Shown: positions 50,183 through 57,611 of the stretch, one piece after another
Position numbering within the stretch: position 1 is the first letter of the stretch
How the letters are laid out: each line of letters begins with the position of its first letter
From: an uncultured Chloroflexota bacterium
Lineage (GTDB): Bacteria > Chloroflexota > Chloroflexia > Thermomicrobiales > UBA6265
DNA length: 64,000 bases
Assembly (NCBI GenBank): GCA_937901745.1
Contig: CALGSZ010000112.1
Coordinates: forward strand, 40,718 to 104,717
Direction: 5' to 3'
The notes under the pieces: model-generated
The model's input: the letters and a program-made list of their open reading frames with translations, nothing else
Database searches by the model: none
What the model was told of the DNA's origin: nothing
Program-made: the position numbers and the translations under genes

Positions 50183-51325
50183 GTGAAGATCCGCGATATC
50201 CAGGCAATCGGTCTCTCCGGCGCGACGCCAGAAGGAGGCTGGTCGAACGAGCTGCAGCCGGAGGACAGCGTCCACACCCTCGTCGTCGTCCTCACCGACG
50301 AGGGCGTGACCGGATTCGGCAGCGTCTTCACGAATGCCGATCTCGTCCGCGCCGCGCTCCGCGTCATGGAGCCGCTCTGGAAGGGCGAGAACGCGCTGGA
50401 ACCCGAACGCGTCTCCGAGAAGCTGCACCAGAACACCTTCTGGCTCGGTCGCGGCGGCTCGCTGACCCACGCGATCAGCGGCGTTGATATCGCCCTCTGG
50501 GACATTCTCGGCAAAGTCACGGGCCAGCCGGTCGGCCGGTTGCTGGGAGGGCGCTACCGAGAGCGCGTCCGCCCCTACGCCTCGCTCCTCATGGACGATC
50601 CTTGGCCGATGGCCGAGCGACTCCTGCGCGCGAAGGACATGGGATTCCGCGCGTTCAAGATCGGCTGGGGGCCGTTCGGCCGGTCCAGCGCCGAGCTCGA
50701 TGAGTCGATCGTCAAGACTGCCCGCAGCACCGTCGGCGCCGACTCGCTGCTGATGGTCGATGCCGGCGGCAGCGACGCATTCTGGTCCAACGGCTACAAG
50801 TGGGCACTGCGCACCGCGCACATGCTCGCCCAGTACAACGTGACGTGGTTCGAGGAGCCGCTCGCGCCGGACGCGCTCGAAGACTACGTCGCGCTGCGCC
50901 GCGCCTCCCCCGTGCCGATCTCCGGCGGCGAGGTGCTGACACGCCGCCAGTCGTTCCGCCCCTGGCTCGACGCCGGTGCGGTGGACATCATCCAGCCAGA
51001 CGTCACCAAGGTCGGCGGCATCAGCGAAGAGCGCCGCATCGGCTGGATGGCACAAGAACGCGGCATCCGCTTCATTCCGCACGGCTGGAACACCGCCATC
51101 GGCTTGGCCGCCGATCTGCATCTGGCCTCCGCCTTCCCGGACACCGACCTCGTCGAGTACATCCACGGCTCGCCCTACGTGGATGAGCTAGTCGTCGGCG
51201 GCTGGCAATTGGACGACGATGGGATGCTCACCATCCCGTCCGGTCCTGGACTCGGCATCACGATCAATCCGGACGCCGTCGCCAAGTACGGTGACGCGCC
51301 GCTACCCGAAGAGGCTCGCCCCTAA
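50183..51325 (+). CDS. enolase-superfamily enzyme (mandelate racemase/MLE group)
   Basis: GTG 50183 follows AGGAGGAGA by 8 bases and yields 380 residues; ATG-like readings from 50123 lack such a site. The capping domain (VKIRDIQAIGLSG ... TGFGSVFTNADLVRAAL) precedes a barrel with KIGWGPFG (Lys base region). Metal ligands lie in LLMVDAGGSDAF, VTWFEEPLAPDALEDY and PISGGEVLTRRQSF. DIIQPDVTKVGGISEERRI and FIPHGWNTAIGLAADLHLA follow. Members dehydrate or racemise carboxylic acid sugars. It is not close to the other superfamily member at 30588. Substrate unknown. Confidence 0.83.
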   Translation: MKIRDIQAIGLSGATPEGGWSNELQPEDSVHTLVVVLTDEGVTGFGSVFTNADLVRAALRVMEPLWKGENALEPERVSEKLHQNTFWLGRGGSLTHAISGVDIALWDILGKVTGQPVGRLLGGRYRERVRPYASLLMDDPWPMAERLLRAKDMGFRAFKIGWGPFGRSSAELDESIVKTARSTVGADSLLMVDAGGSDAFWSNGYKWALRTAHMLAQYNVTWFEEPLAPDALEDYVALRRASPVPISGGEVLTRRQSFRPWLDAGAVDIIQPDVTKVGGISEERRIGWMAQERGIRFIPHGWNTAIGLAADLHLASAFPDTDLVEYIHGSPYVDELVVGGWQLDDDGMLTIPSGPGLGITINPDAVAKYGDAPLPEEARP

Positions 51326-51336
51326 GGTCGGCGAAA

Positions 51337-51382
51337 CACGACGCGGCGCGGTTCCCAACCACAGTGGCCGCGCCGCGTCGTG
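51337..51382 (+). terminator. perfect 15-bp stem hairpin
   Basis: CACGACGCGGCGCGG pairs perfectly with CCGCGCCGCGTCGTG across a 16-base loop, 11 bases after the stop. There is no T run. It probably ends the enolase-superfamily transcript. Confidence 0.65.
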
Positions 51383-51482
51383 GACACACGGTGGGGTGCT
51401 CTCGCCCCGTTTCGCTGGATCAAGACTCGTGAACGCTCTGTGTTTGCCCGATTGTTGAACTGACGCTCGCCGCCACCAAGCC

Positions 51483-51530
51483 CTCGTAGGGGCGGACACA
51501 GGTTCCGCCCATCGCCCGAAGGGCGAAAGA
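51483..51530 (+). repeat. double-hairpin dispersed repeat, copy 3
   Basis: The copy reads CTCGTAGGGGCGGA-CACAGGT-TCCGCCC, then ATCGCCC-GAA-GGGCGAA. It has the same two stems as the copies at 13797 and 15318, and lies in a gene-free gap between convergent genes. Confidence 0.7.
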
Positions 51531-51612
51531 CACCGTCCCCTGGCACGTACGCCCGTCCCGCCCCCTCTGCCCAACGCCCCTTCGCCAAGGTGATCGACGC
51601 GGCTGAGGAAAC

Positions 51613-51653
51613 AGAAAAACGACGGAGCCGCTAGCTGATCGACCAGCGGCCCC
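51613..51653 (-). terminator. rho-independent terminator of the C39-peptidase gene
   Basis: On the minus strand GGGGCCGCT ... AGCGGCTCC forms a stem followed by GTCGTTTTTCTG, about 30 bases after the gene's stop at 51684. Confidence 0.65.
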
Positions 51654-51683
51654 GATTCGATACTTCGTAAGTGTGGTCAGGTA

Positions 51684-52715
51684 CTAGGCCGGCGTAACCC
51701 CGAGCCCCATGCCATCCAGGATGTTCCACATCGCCATGAACTGATCCCACGGATAGCTGCGGTAGCCGCCGGTCCCGGGATCGGCCAGGTAGACGCTCTC
51801 GTTGTCATAGCCGTACGCGACCATGACGTGCATCCCGGGGACCAGCTTGTAGCGAACGCCGTCCGCCGTCCAGGCGTAGTAGCCGGGATCCTGCCACATG
51901 CTCAGCCAGACCACCACCGGAATGCCGGCATCGAGCCGCCACGTCAGCTCGCTCCGGTCCCCGACCGCGTAGAAAGCGTCACCGACGAAGCCGAACTGCG
52001 AGAGCGCCCGAGCAAGTGGCGCGGCATACACGCCGTAGTCGTCGGTGTTCCCCCACCAGCCGTGGATGTTGCCGCGGTAACCCCAGTGCGGGTTCTCCGA
52101 CCAGCCGACGACCTCATCGAACGCATATTCGGAGATGCCATTGCCCCACCGCGCCGTGGCGATGTAGAGCGCCGCGTACTCGCAGCTCAAGTTGCGCTGC
52201 TGCAAGTAGGCCGGAACCCAGAACGACACCATCGGGCCGCTCGAGCTCCCCCCGTCTGCCGCGACCGTGACCGCCGGCACCTCGTCTTCCACTTCGATCA
52301 GCTTCGCGCCGGCCGAGCAATCGTTGCTGTTGTTCGGGATGATGGACTGCCCAGTCACGTACTTGTCCGCGATATTGATGTCGAGCCAACCGTTGGCCCC
52401 ATCCCACATCGCGCTTGTGTCGAGCGTTACGTACGCGACACCGTCGCTGTTGGTGACTGCGCGATCGGCGCTCATCACTTCGTCATCGAGGTGGATGGCG
52501 AGCAGAACCTCAGTGCCAACGACCGGGTTGCCCTTCTCCCGAATCTCGACACTGGCATTGATCACGCACCCAACGGCGGGGCGCGTTCCGCTCAATTCGA
52601 TCCACGCATGAATCGCGCGCGTCTCCGCCGCCGCGCCCCGCGTTGGTACCAGCGCACCGCCAATCAGCGCCACGACCAGCGCGGACACCAGCGATACGGC
52701 TCGCACTCGACACAT
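51684..52715 (-). CDS. secreted C39-like cysteine peptidase
   Basis: ATG 52715 lies behind GGAGGAAAAGGGG; 343 residues. A signal peptide (VRAVSLVSALVVALIGGALV) is followed by an Ig-like domain (~35-140, HAWIELSGTRPAVGCVINASVEIREKG). A peptidase_C39_2 domain (~175-343) follows: AYLQQRNLSCEYAALYIATARWG with the active Cys, then PGMHVMVAYGYDNESVYLADP with the His and Asp. C39_2 proteins are papain-like proteases found outside cells. The long reading from 52964 has no signal. Targets unknown; the Ig part may anchor it to the surface. Confidence 0.78.
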   Translation of the reverse strand: MCRVRAVSLVSALVVALIGGALVPTRGAAAETRAIHAWIELSGTRPAVGCVINASVEIREKGNPVVGTEVLLAIHLDDEVMSADRAVTNSDGVAYVTLDTSAMWDGANGWLDINIADKYVTGQSIIPNNSNDCSAGAKLIEVEDEVPAVTVAADGGSSSGPMVSFWVPAYLQQRNLSCEYAALYIATARWGNGISEYAFDEVVGWSENPHWGYRGNIHGWWGNTDDYGVYAAPLARALSQFGFVGDAFYAVGDRSELTWRLDAGIPVVVWLSMWQDPGYYAWTADGVRYKLVPGMHVMVAYGYDNESVYLADPGTGGYRSYPWDQFMAMWNILDGMGLGVTPA

Positions 52716-53281
52716 GTCCCCTTTTCCTCCCGACTTCCCCGGTCCCGCGCCCAAGAATGCCACCGCTGGCCGCACACCAGTCTGGCGCATTCTCATGGTC
52801 AGCCTCCGAGCCGGGATCCCCGTAGAGCGCCGCCTAGATCCTCGGGTTCCGAAACCGTAGGATCCGTGACCCGCAGGCAACGGGCATAGGTGCACGTTAC
52901 CACATTTTGTCCGGACTGGCACCTCCCCTACCGCGAACGGACGCACAGATCCCCGCTTTCGCATTCATTGGCCGGGCCCTCAGGCCCGAGCCAGATTCCT
53001 GCCGCTTCGGGCCGGAGCCATTTTGCTTTGTGCCATTTTCGTGCCCACAGAAGCAATCGGCGCTTCTCGGCACTAGGAAGCGAGCACGTGGCATTTCTGC
53101 CACATTTCCTACGCCAGATGTAGCACTAGGGACGGTCGTACGGGCTTTCGCGCAACCCACGGAATTTGCTATTCTTGCCTATGGCGAGTTCCGCCACTTT
53201 TTGGTATGACGCTGTCTGGCCAGAGCGCTCGTCCGCGCTTCGGGTAGGAACGCCTGGTAGCGAAGGGGGAAGATTACAGCT
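52716..53281. other. long divergent intergenic region with palindromes
   Basis: About 565 bases between the divergent peptidase and Lrp genes. Reading frames here lack coding bias. At 53088-53103 lies a palindrome GTGGCA-TTTC-TGCCAC, plus similar words GTGCCATTTTCGTGCC and GGCGAGTTCCGCC nearer the gene. They could be operators for the Lrp-type regulator. Confidence 0.4.
53088..53103. promoter_or_regulatory. palindrome upstream of the Lrp/AsnC gene
   Basis: GTGGCATTTCTGCCAC has 6-base arms around TTTC. Its core CATTTCTGCC recurs (as GGCAGAAATG) at 53870 and 54081, on the other side of the regulator gene. Autoregulation is a plausible but untested role. Confidence 0.4.
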
Positions 53282-53854
53282 ATGGCACGCGCAGTTACTG
53301 CCACAGACCGCACGATCATTCGGTTATTGCAACGGAATGCTCGCATCTCTTACGCAGAGCTCAGCCGAGCCACCGGCATTCCCGAATCGACAGTGCGGCG
53401 CCGCATGGAGCGGCTTCATCAGCGAGGCATCATCGAGTTTGCGATGCTCGCTGAGCCCAGCAAGCTCGGCTACGATCTGCGCGCTTTCGTTGGCCTCCGG
53501 GTCGACCTCTCGCAGCTCGATCAGATCACCGAGGCGCTGCGAGGCATGCCGGAGGTTGCCTTCGCCGGTTTGCTGACCGGCAGCTACGACATCGTTCTGC
53601 AAATCATCGTCCGCTCGCAAGACGCACTCGTGGATTTTGCACAGCGGCTCGCGGCGATTCCGGGCGTCCGTTCTACGGAAACCTTCATCATGCCAAGGAT
53701 CCTCAAGCCGATCACCGAGTGGGTCCTGCCCGAGATCGCCGAGGAGCGGCCGAGCGCGAACGGCGCCTCGCCGAACGGCATGGTGGACGAGCAGGGCGCT
53801 CAGCCGCAGCGCCGCCGCCGTGGCCGACCGCGCCGCAATCCGGTGCCGGCCTGA
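53282..53854 (+). CDS. Lrp/AsnC family regulator with AT-hook-like tail
   Basis: The 190-residue protein starts at ATG 53282 after GGGGGAAG. The N-terminal winged HTH (DRTIIRLLQRNARISYAELSRATGIPESTVRRRMERL) and RAM-type ligand domain (LRAFVGLRVDLSQLDQITEALRG ... GSYDIVLQIIVRSQDALVDF) are those of Lrp/AsnC. It is ~40 residues longer than usual. The C-terminal extension ends in RRRRGRPRRNPVPA, an RGRP AT-hook motif, which may add minor-groove binding. Lrp proteins regulate amino-acid metabolism; the target here is unknown. Confidence 0.85.
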   Translation: MARAVTATDRTIIRLLQRNARISYAELSRATGIPESTVRRRMERLHQRGIIEFAMLAEPSKLGYDLRAFVGLRVDLSQLDQITEALRGMPEVAFAGLLTGSYDIVLQIIVRSQDALVDFAQRLAAIPGVRSTETFIMPRILKPITEWVLPEIAEERPSANGASPNGMVDEQGAQPQRRRRGRPRRNPVPA

Positions 53855-54203
53855 TCGGAGATCGCCACAGGCAGAAATGCGCAATAGGCAGAATTACCCC
53901 CTTCTGAGAAGGGGAGGTGAGTTCCGCCGCCTCCGTCCGGTAGACAGCAGGTTTCATTCAGGATTAGACGGGCGGGGGTAACCAGGGTAACCCAATGTAG
54001 AGCGCTCCGCGCCGAGCAAGTGATGACCAATGCGGATGGGCAGGGCGACACGACGTAGCTCTGCCCATCTTGTATTTGGCGGCAGAAATGGGGCTTCAGC
54101 AGCGCCATGAGCGAGGCGCCGCAAGTGGCTTGCCAACACAAAATGCGGCTGTAGGGGATGACAGCCGCTAACTACTGGGGCCAAGGGCGGGGCGCAACGT
54201 GAT
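53855..54203. other. convergent intergenic region
   Basis: About 350 bases after the Lrp gene with no gene. It contains two GGCAGAAATG words (53870, 54081) and a GGGTAACCAGGGTAACCC repeat at about 53975. Otherwise nothing is seen. Confidence 0.35.
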
Positions 54204-55403
54204 CTACGTCACGCCCATGGACCGCAGCTCGGCAATGCGATCATCGTCGTAGCCGAGCTCTTGCAGAATCTCGGCGCTGTGCTGACCGACCTCCGGGATC
54301 GCGCCCATCGCCGGCTCGAAGTGCTCGAACTGCATCGGCGGCAGAATCGCCCGCAGCGGTCCGACCGGCGATTGCACCTCCCGCCAACGATCGCGCGCGG
54401 TCAGCTGCGGATGCTCCAAGAACTGATTGACTTCGTTCAGGTCGGCATACGGAATGTCGGCGGCCTCCAGACGACGGGTGATCTCCTCACGCGGGTGCGC
54501 CGAGAATGCCTCCTCGATCATCGCCTCGAGGATTGCCCGGTTCTCGCGCCGGCTGGGAGAATCGGCAAAGCGCGGGTCACACTCCCACTCCGGATGCTCG
54601 CAGACAATCCGGCAAAACGCCGCCCACTGCGCTTCCGTCTGGACAGCCAGAAGTACCGCCTGTCCATCCCCACACCGGTACGACCCGTACGGCACGACGG
54701 TCGCATGCCGCACGCCGGCCCGAGCAGGGGGCGTCCCGCCGTAGAGGGTGTAGTACGCGGGATAGCCCATCCATTCGGCTAGCGCATCGAAGAGGGAGGT
54801 CTCGACGATCTGCCCTTGGCCCGTCCGCTGCCGGTCGTAGAGCGCGGCAAGGACCGCCATCGCGCCGTAGACCCCCGCGCCAATGTCTCCCACCGAGATA
54901 CCGACCTTGGCGTACTGGTCTCCCGTGCCGGTCGTCGCGATGACTCCCGTCTCGCCTTGGAGGAGGAGATCAAACGCCTTGCGTCGCTCGTATGGGCCGC
55001 CATTGCCGTACCCGGAGATCGAGCAGACGATCAGCGCCGGATAGTTCTCCCGCAGCGTCCGGGGAGCCAGTCCAAGCCGCTCGATCGCTCCCGGCCCATA
55101 GTTCTGCACGAGCACGTCGGCGCGCTCGACCAGCTTGGTCAGGATCTCCCGCCCAGCAGGATGCTTCAGGTTGAGGGTCAGCGAGCGCTTGCCGCGATTT
55201 AGCCAGACGAAGTAGGAGGAGAGCCCCTTGACGGCCGTGTCGTACCTCCGCGCGAAGTCGCCGCCATCGGGGCGCTCGATCTTGATGACATCCGCGCCCA
55301 GGTCGGCAAGGTGCCGCGTGCAGAGTGGCCCGGCAACCGCTTGCTCCAACGCCAGGACGCGAATCCCGCTCAGAGGTCGCGCGGATGGTGCGCTCATCGT
55401 CAT
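54204..55403 (-). CDS. class III CoA-transferase (CaiB/BaiF family)
   Basis: The 399-residue enzyme starts at ATG 55403 with GGGAGGAG. It begins PLSGIRVLALEQAVAGPLCTRHLADLGADVIKIERPDGGD and has FVWLNRGKRSLTLNLKHPAGR, then SISGYGNGGPYERRKAFDLLLQGETG. The Asp in AFDLLLQ is the position of the covalent catalytic Asp. Later segments LFDALAEWMGYPAYYTLYGG and IPYADLNEVNQFLEHPQL complete the fold. It transfers CoA between carboxylic acids. The substrates are unknown, and no partner gene is adjacent. Confidence 0.9.
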   Translation of the reverse strand: MTMSAPSARPLSGIRVLALEQAVAGPLCTRHLADLGADVIKIERPDGGDFARRYDTAVKGLSSYFVWLNRGKRSLTLNLKHPAGREILTKLVERADVLVQNYGPGAIERLGLAPRTLRENYPALIVCSISGYGNGGPYERRKAFDLLLQGETGVIATTGTGDQYAKVGISVGDIGAGVYGAMAVLAALYDRQRTGQGQIVETSLFDALAEWMGYPAYYTLYGGTPPARAGVRHATVVPYGSYRCGDGQAVLLAVQTEAQWAAFCRIVCEHPEWECDPRFADSPSRRENRAILEAMIEEAFSAHPREEITRRLEAADIPYADLNEVNQFLEHPQLTARDRWREVQSPVGPLRAILPPMQFEHFEPAMGAIPEVGQHSAEILQELGYDDDRIAELRSMGVT

Positions 55404-55629
55404 GCCATCTCCTCCCGTGGCGGCGCGGCTCTGCCTCCCGCGCCAGGACCTCGCCGGGCCTCAGCGTTCCGGCAGCATGCTCCGTCGAAGGTCGGCAGTA
55501 TTGTGCCAGAGCCGCCGGCCCGTCACATCGGGGCGAGTTGCGCAAAGCTTCTCATACACCTGAGAGCGCGGACGGCCCCGTTCCGCAGCCGTCCGCGCGT
55601 CATCGTTCCCGGCCGATCAGGCCCTCGCC

Positions 55630-57519
55630 CTAGGCAGTGGCGGCCCCAGCTGGAGGCTCCGGCTCAGGCGCGGCCTTCCCCAGAGATTCGCGCCGATCGA
55701 GGTACACCAGCGTCGTCGCAACGTACAACAGCGGATAGACCAGCGCATAGACCACGCTGCTGACGAGGTTGATGATCGTAACCGACTTGCCGGCGTAGAT
55801 CAGCAGGAAGAGGCCGACCACCGGGCCTAGGGCGAGGACGAGCGCGACCAGCGTCACGATCAGCGCCACCGTCCGCGGCGCGATGCCCCGCACCACCGAC
55901 GCGCTGAGGGCGCGCGCTCGGGCTGGGGTGGCGTTATCCAAGAGCGTCGCTTGTGGGACGAAGAGCCAGCGGACTCCGAGAACGACAGCCAAGAGGTAAC
56001 CAAGAGGCAGAAACTGGAGAATCCCCAGAATTACCAGCGGGCCAACCGCTGCCCGCGCGATCGCGCGGAGCTCTTGCCGCTCCTTCTGCAGCACGGCTTC
56101 CGGGCTCGGCGTCCGTCCAGCGCGAGCGGCGGCAGTCGCGTAGATGGCCGCCGGCGCGACGAAGAGCAAGCCCGAAAGCTGCTGTGTGATGCCGAGCGCG
56201 AAGCCGAGCGTGCTCCACAAGGCCGGGACGTCGGAAAACAACCCGGTTCTCGCTATAGCGGTGCCCGCGTGGCGCACAAGGCCGGTGACGAGTCCCACGG
56301 CGACCACGGCGCCAGCAGCCGGCAAGAAGGCGGGGAAGTGACGGATGTAGAGCCGGAACGACGCCACGATTTGCCGCCTCGACATCCCGAACACGGTAGC
56401 GACGACGCCGAGGGCAGTAACCACGATGAGGCCGGCCAGCCACGGATGCTCGGAGCCAAAGCGGAAGAAGACGGCGCTCGTCGAGGTCACGCGGCAGAAG
56501 ACGTCCGTGGGTGTGGGGCCGAGCGCACCGGACAGCGGCACCGCCAGGCTCGCGTCCCGCAGGTTTTCCTGCCAAGAGATCGGATTGTGCCACTTATAGT
56601 GGACGCTCGGATCTCGCGGCCCATTGAACTCCCAGAAAAGGCGTTGGCCCCAGCGCCCCTCGAAATCGAGCCACTCCTCGGCCCAAACCGGATCGCTCGA
56701 GCTATCCGCCACCAGCCGCGCCTTCAGTGGGACGCTTACCGACGGACCGAGCGTGATATCACAGCCGAAGCCGGTGCCATTCTCGCCCCAACCCAGGTGG
56801 ACCGCCTGGTCGTAGTGGCTCGCATGGGAACCCCGCGAGGCGTAGACGATCGGGTGCGTGCCGTCCCGCTCGAGCTTGGGATCGTCCCAACTGGCTTTCT
56901 CGCCGCCCCCGTGCTGGGCGTATCCCACGGCCACCGGCTCGGTGCGCAGCGCCTCCTCCACCGTGTCGACGTCGAAGACGACTTGGACCATCTCCCAGTC
57001 GCCTTCGTGCGTGTTGTTGAAGTCGTTGAAGTAGTAGAAGAGCCAGTACTGGATGACGAGGCCGCTGCGCCCCTCTTCCTTCGCGATGTGAGCGAGCGCC
57101 GTCGGCTCCAATCCCTCCATCCGCTCCCGGCTTTTCTCTTCGTAGACGCAACCGGGCTCGAGCGGATCGCCGGGCATGTCGAGGTAGTACGAGCTGTCGA
57201 GCCCGGCGAGATCGGTGGCCGTCGGGCCGTTCATGATCACCGGCTGGCCAGGCACGTCCTGGCGGAGCAGAATGTCAGGATCACCCAAGACGATCTCGAC
57301 CGGGGCAGCGATATAGGGCTCCCCTTCCCGGTCACAGGGATGGCGCTGCTCCCGCAGTACTAGGATCGGCGCGTATGTGTCGACCAGCTCCTGCGCGCGC
57401 GCAGAGGCGTCGCTGCCGGTCTCCGGCTCCTGTGCCGCGACCGGCAGCGACATGGCGAGAAAGAGGGTCGAGATCAGCGCGAGAGCGATGAGTCGCGCGG
57501 CAGACCGCACGAGGGACAT
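55630..57519 (-). CDS. Vps62-like domain fused to membrane domain
   Basis: ATG 57519 opens a signal peptide (LIALALISTLFLAMSLPVAAQE); the reading from TTG 57543 adds eight residues. Residues ~45-330 resemble the Vps62/DUF946 family: DTYAPILVLREQRHP, then IQYWLFYYFNDFNNTHEGDWEMVQVVF, YAQHGGGE and IVYASRGSHASHY. The C-terminal ~280 residues contain about six membrane spans (GLIVVTALGVVATVFG, LPAAGAVVAVGLVTGL, LIVTLVALVLALGPVVGLFLL), ending in a Pro-rich tail. Vps62-type domains occur in eukaryotic trafficking and in bacterial secreted proteins. Function unknown; the N-terminus should face outside. Confidence 0.68.
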   Translation of the reverse strand: MSLVRSAARLIALALISTLFLAMSLPVAAQEPETGSDASARAQELVDTYAPILVLREQRHPCDREGEPYIAAPVEIVLGDPDILLRQDVPGQPVIMNGPTATDLAGLDSSYYLDMPGDPLEPGCVYEEKSRERMEGLEPTALAHIAKEEGRSGLVIQYWLFYYFNDFNNTHEGDWEMVQVVFDVDTVEEALRTEPVAVGYAQHGGGEKASWDDPKLERDGTHPIVYASRGSHASHYDQAVHLGWGENGTGFGCDITLGPSVSVPLKARLVADSSSDPVWAEEWLDFEGRWGQRLFWEFNGPRDPSVHYKWHNPISWQENLRDASLAVPLSGALGPTPTDVFCRVTSTSAVFFRFGSEHPWLAGLIVVTALGVVATVFGMSRRQIVASFRLYIRHFPAFLPAAGAVVAVGLVTGLVRHAGTAIARTGLFSDVPALWSTLGFALGITQQLSGLLFVAPAAIYATAAARAGRTPSPEAVLQKERQELRAIARAAVGPLVILGILQFLPLGYLLAVVLGVRWLFVPQATLLDNATPARARALSASVVRGIAPRTVALIVTLVALVLALGPVVGLFLLIYAGKSVTIINLVSSVVYALVYPLLYVATTLVYLDRRESLGKAAPEPEPPAGAATA

Positions 57520-57611
57520 CTCTAACGGGCTACGGGTTCGCAACCAAGACGCCCCCTCGCCGCGAGGCCAGCCCTGAGCGGTCCCGCGCGTCCACGGTCA
57601 CACCGGACACG

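Noticed and set aside
52907..53209. 100-codon plus-strand frame in the peptidase/Lrp gap
   Set aside because: No ribosome-binding site, mixed composition and poor third-position bias; the region looks regulatory.
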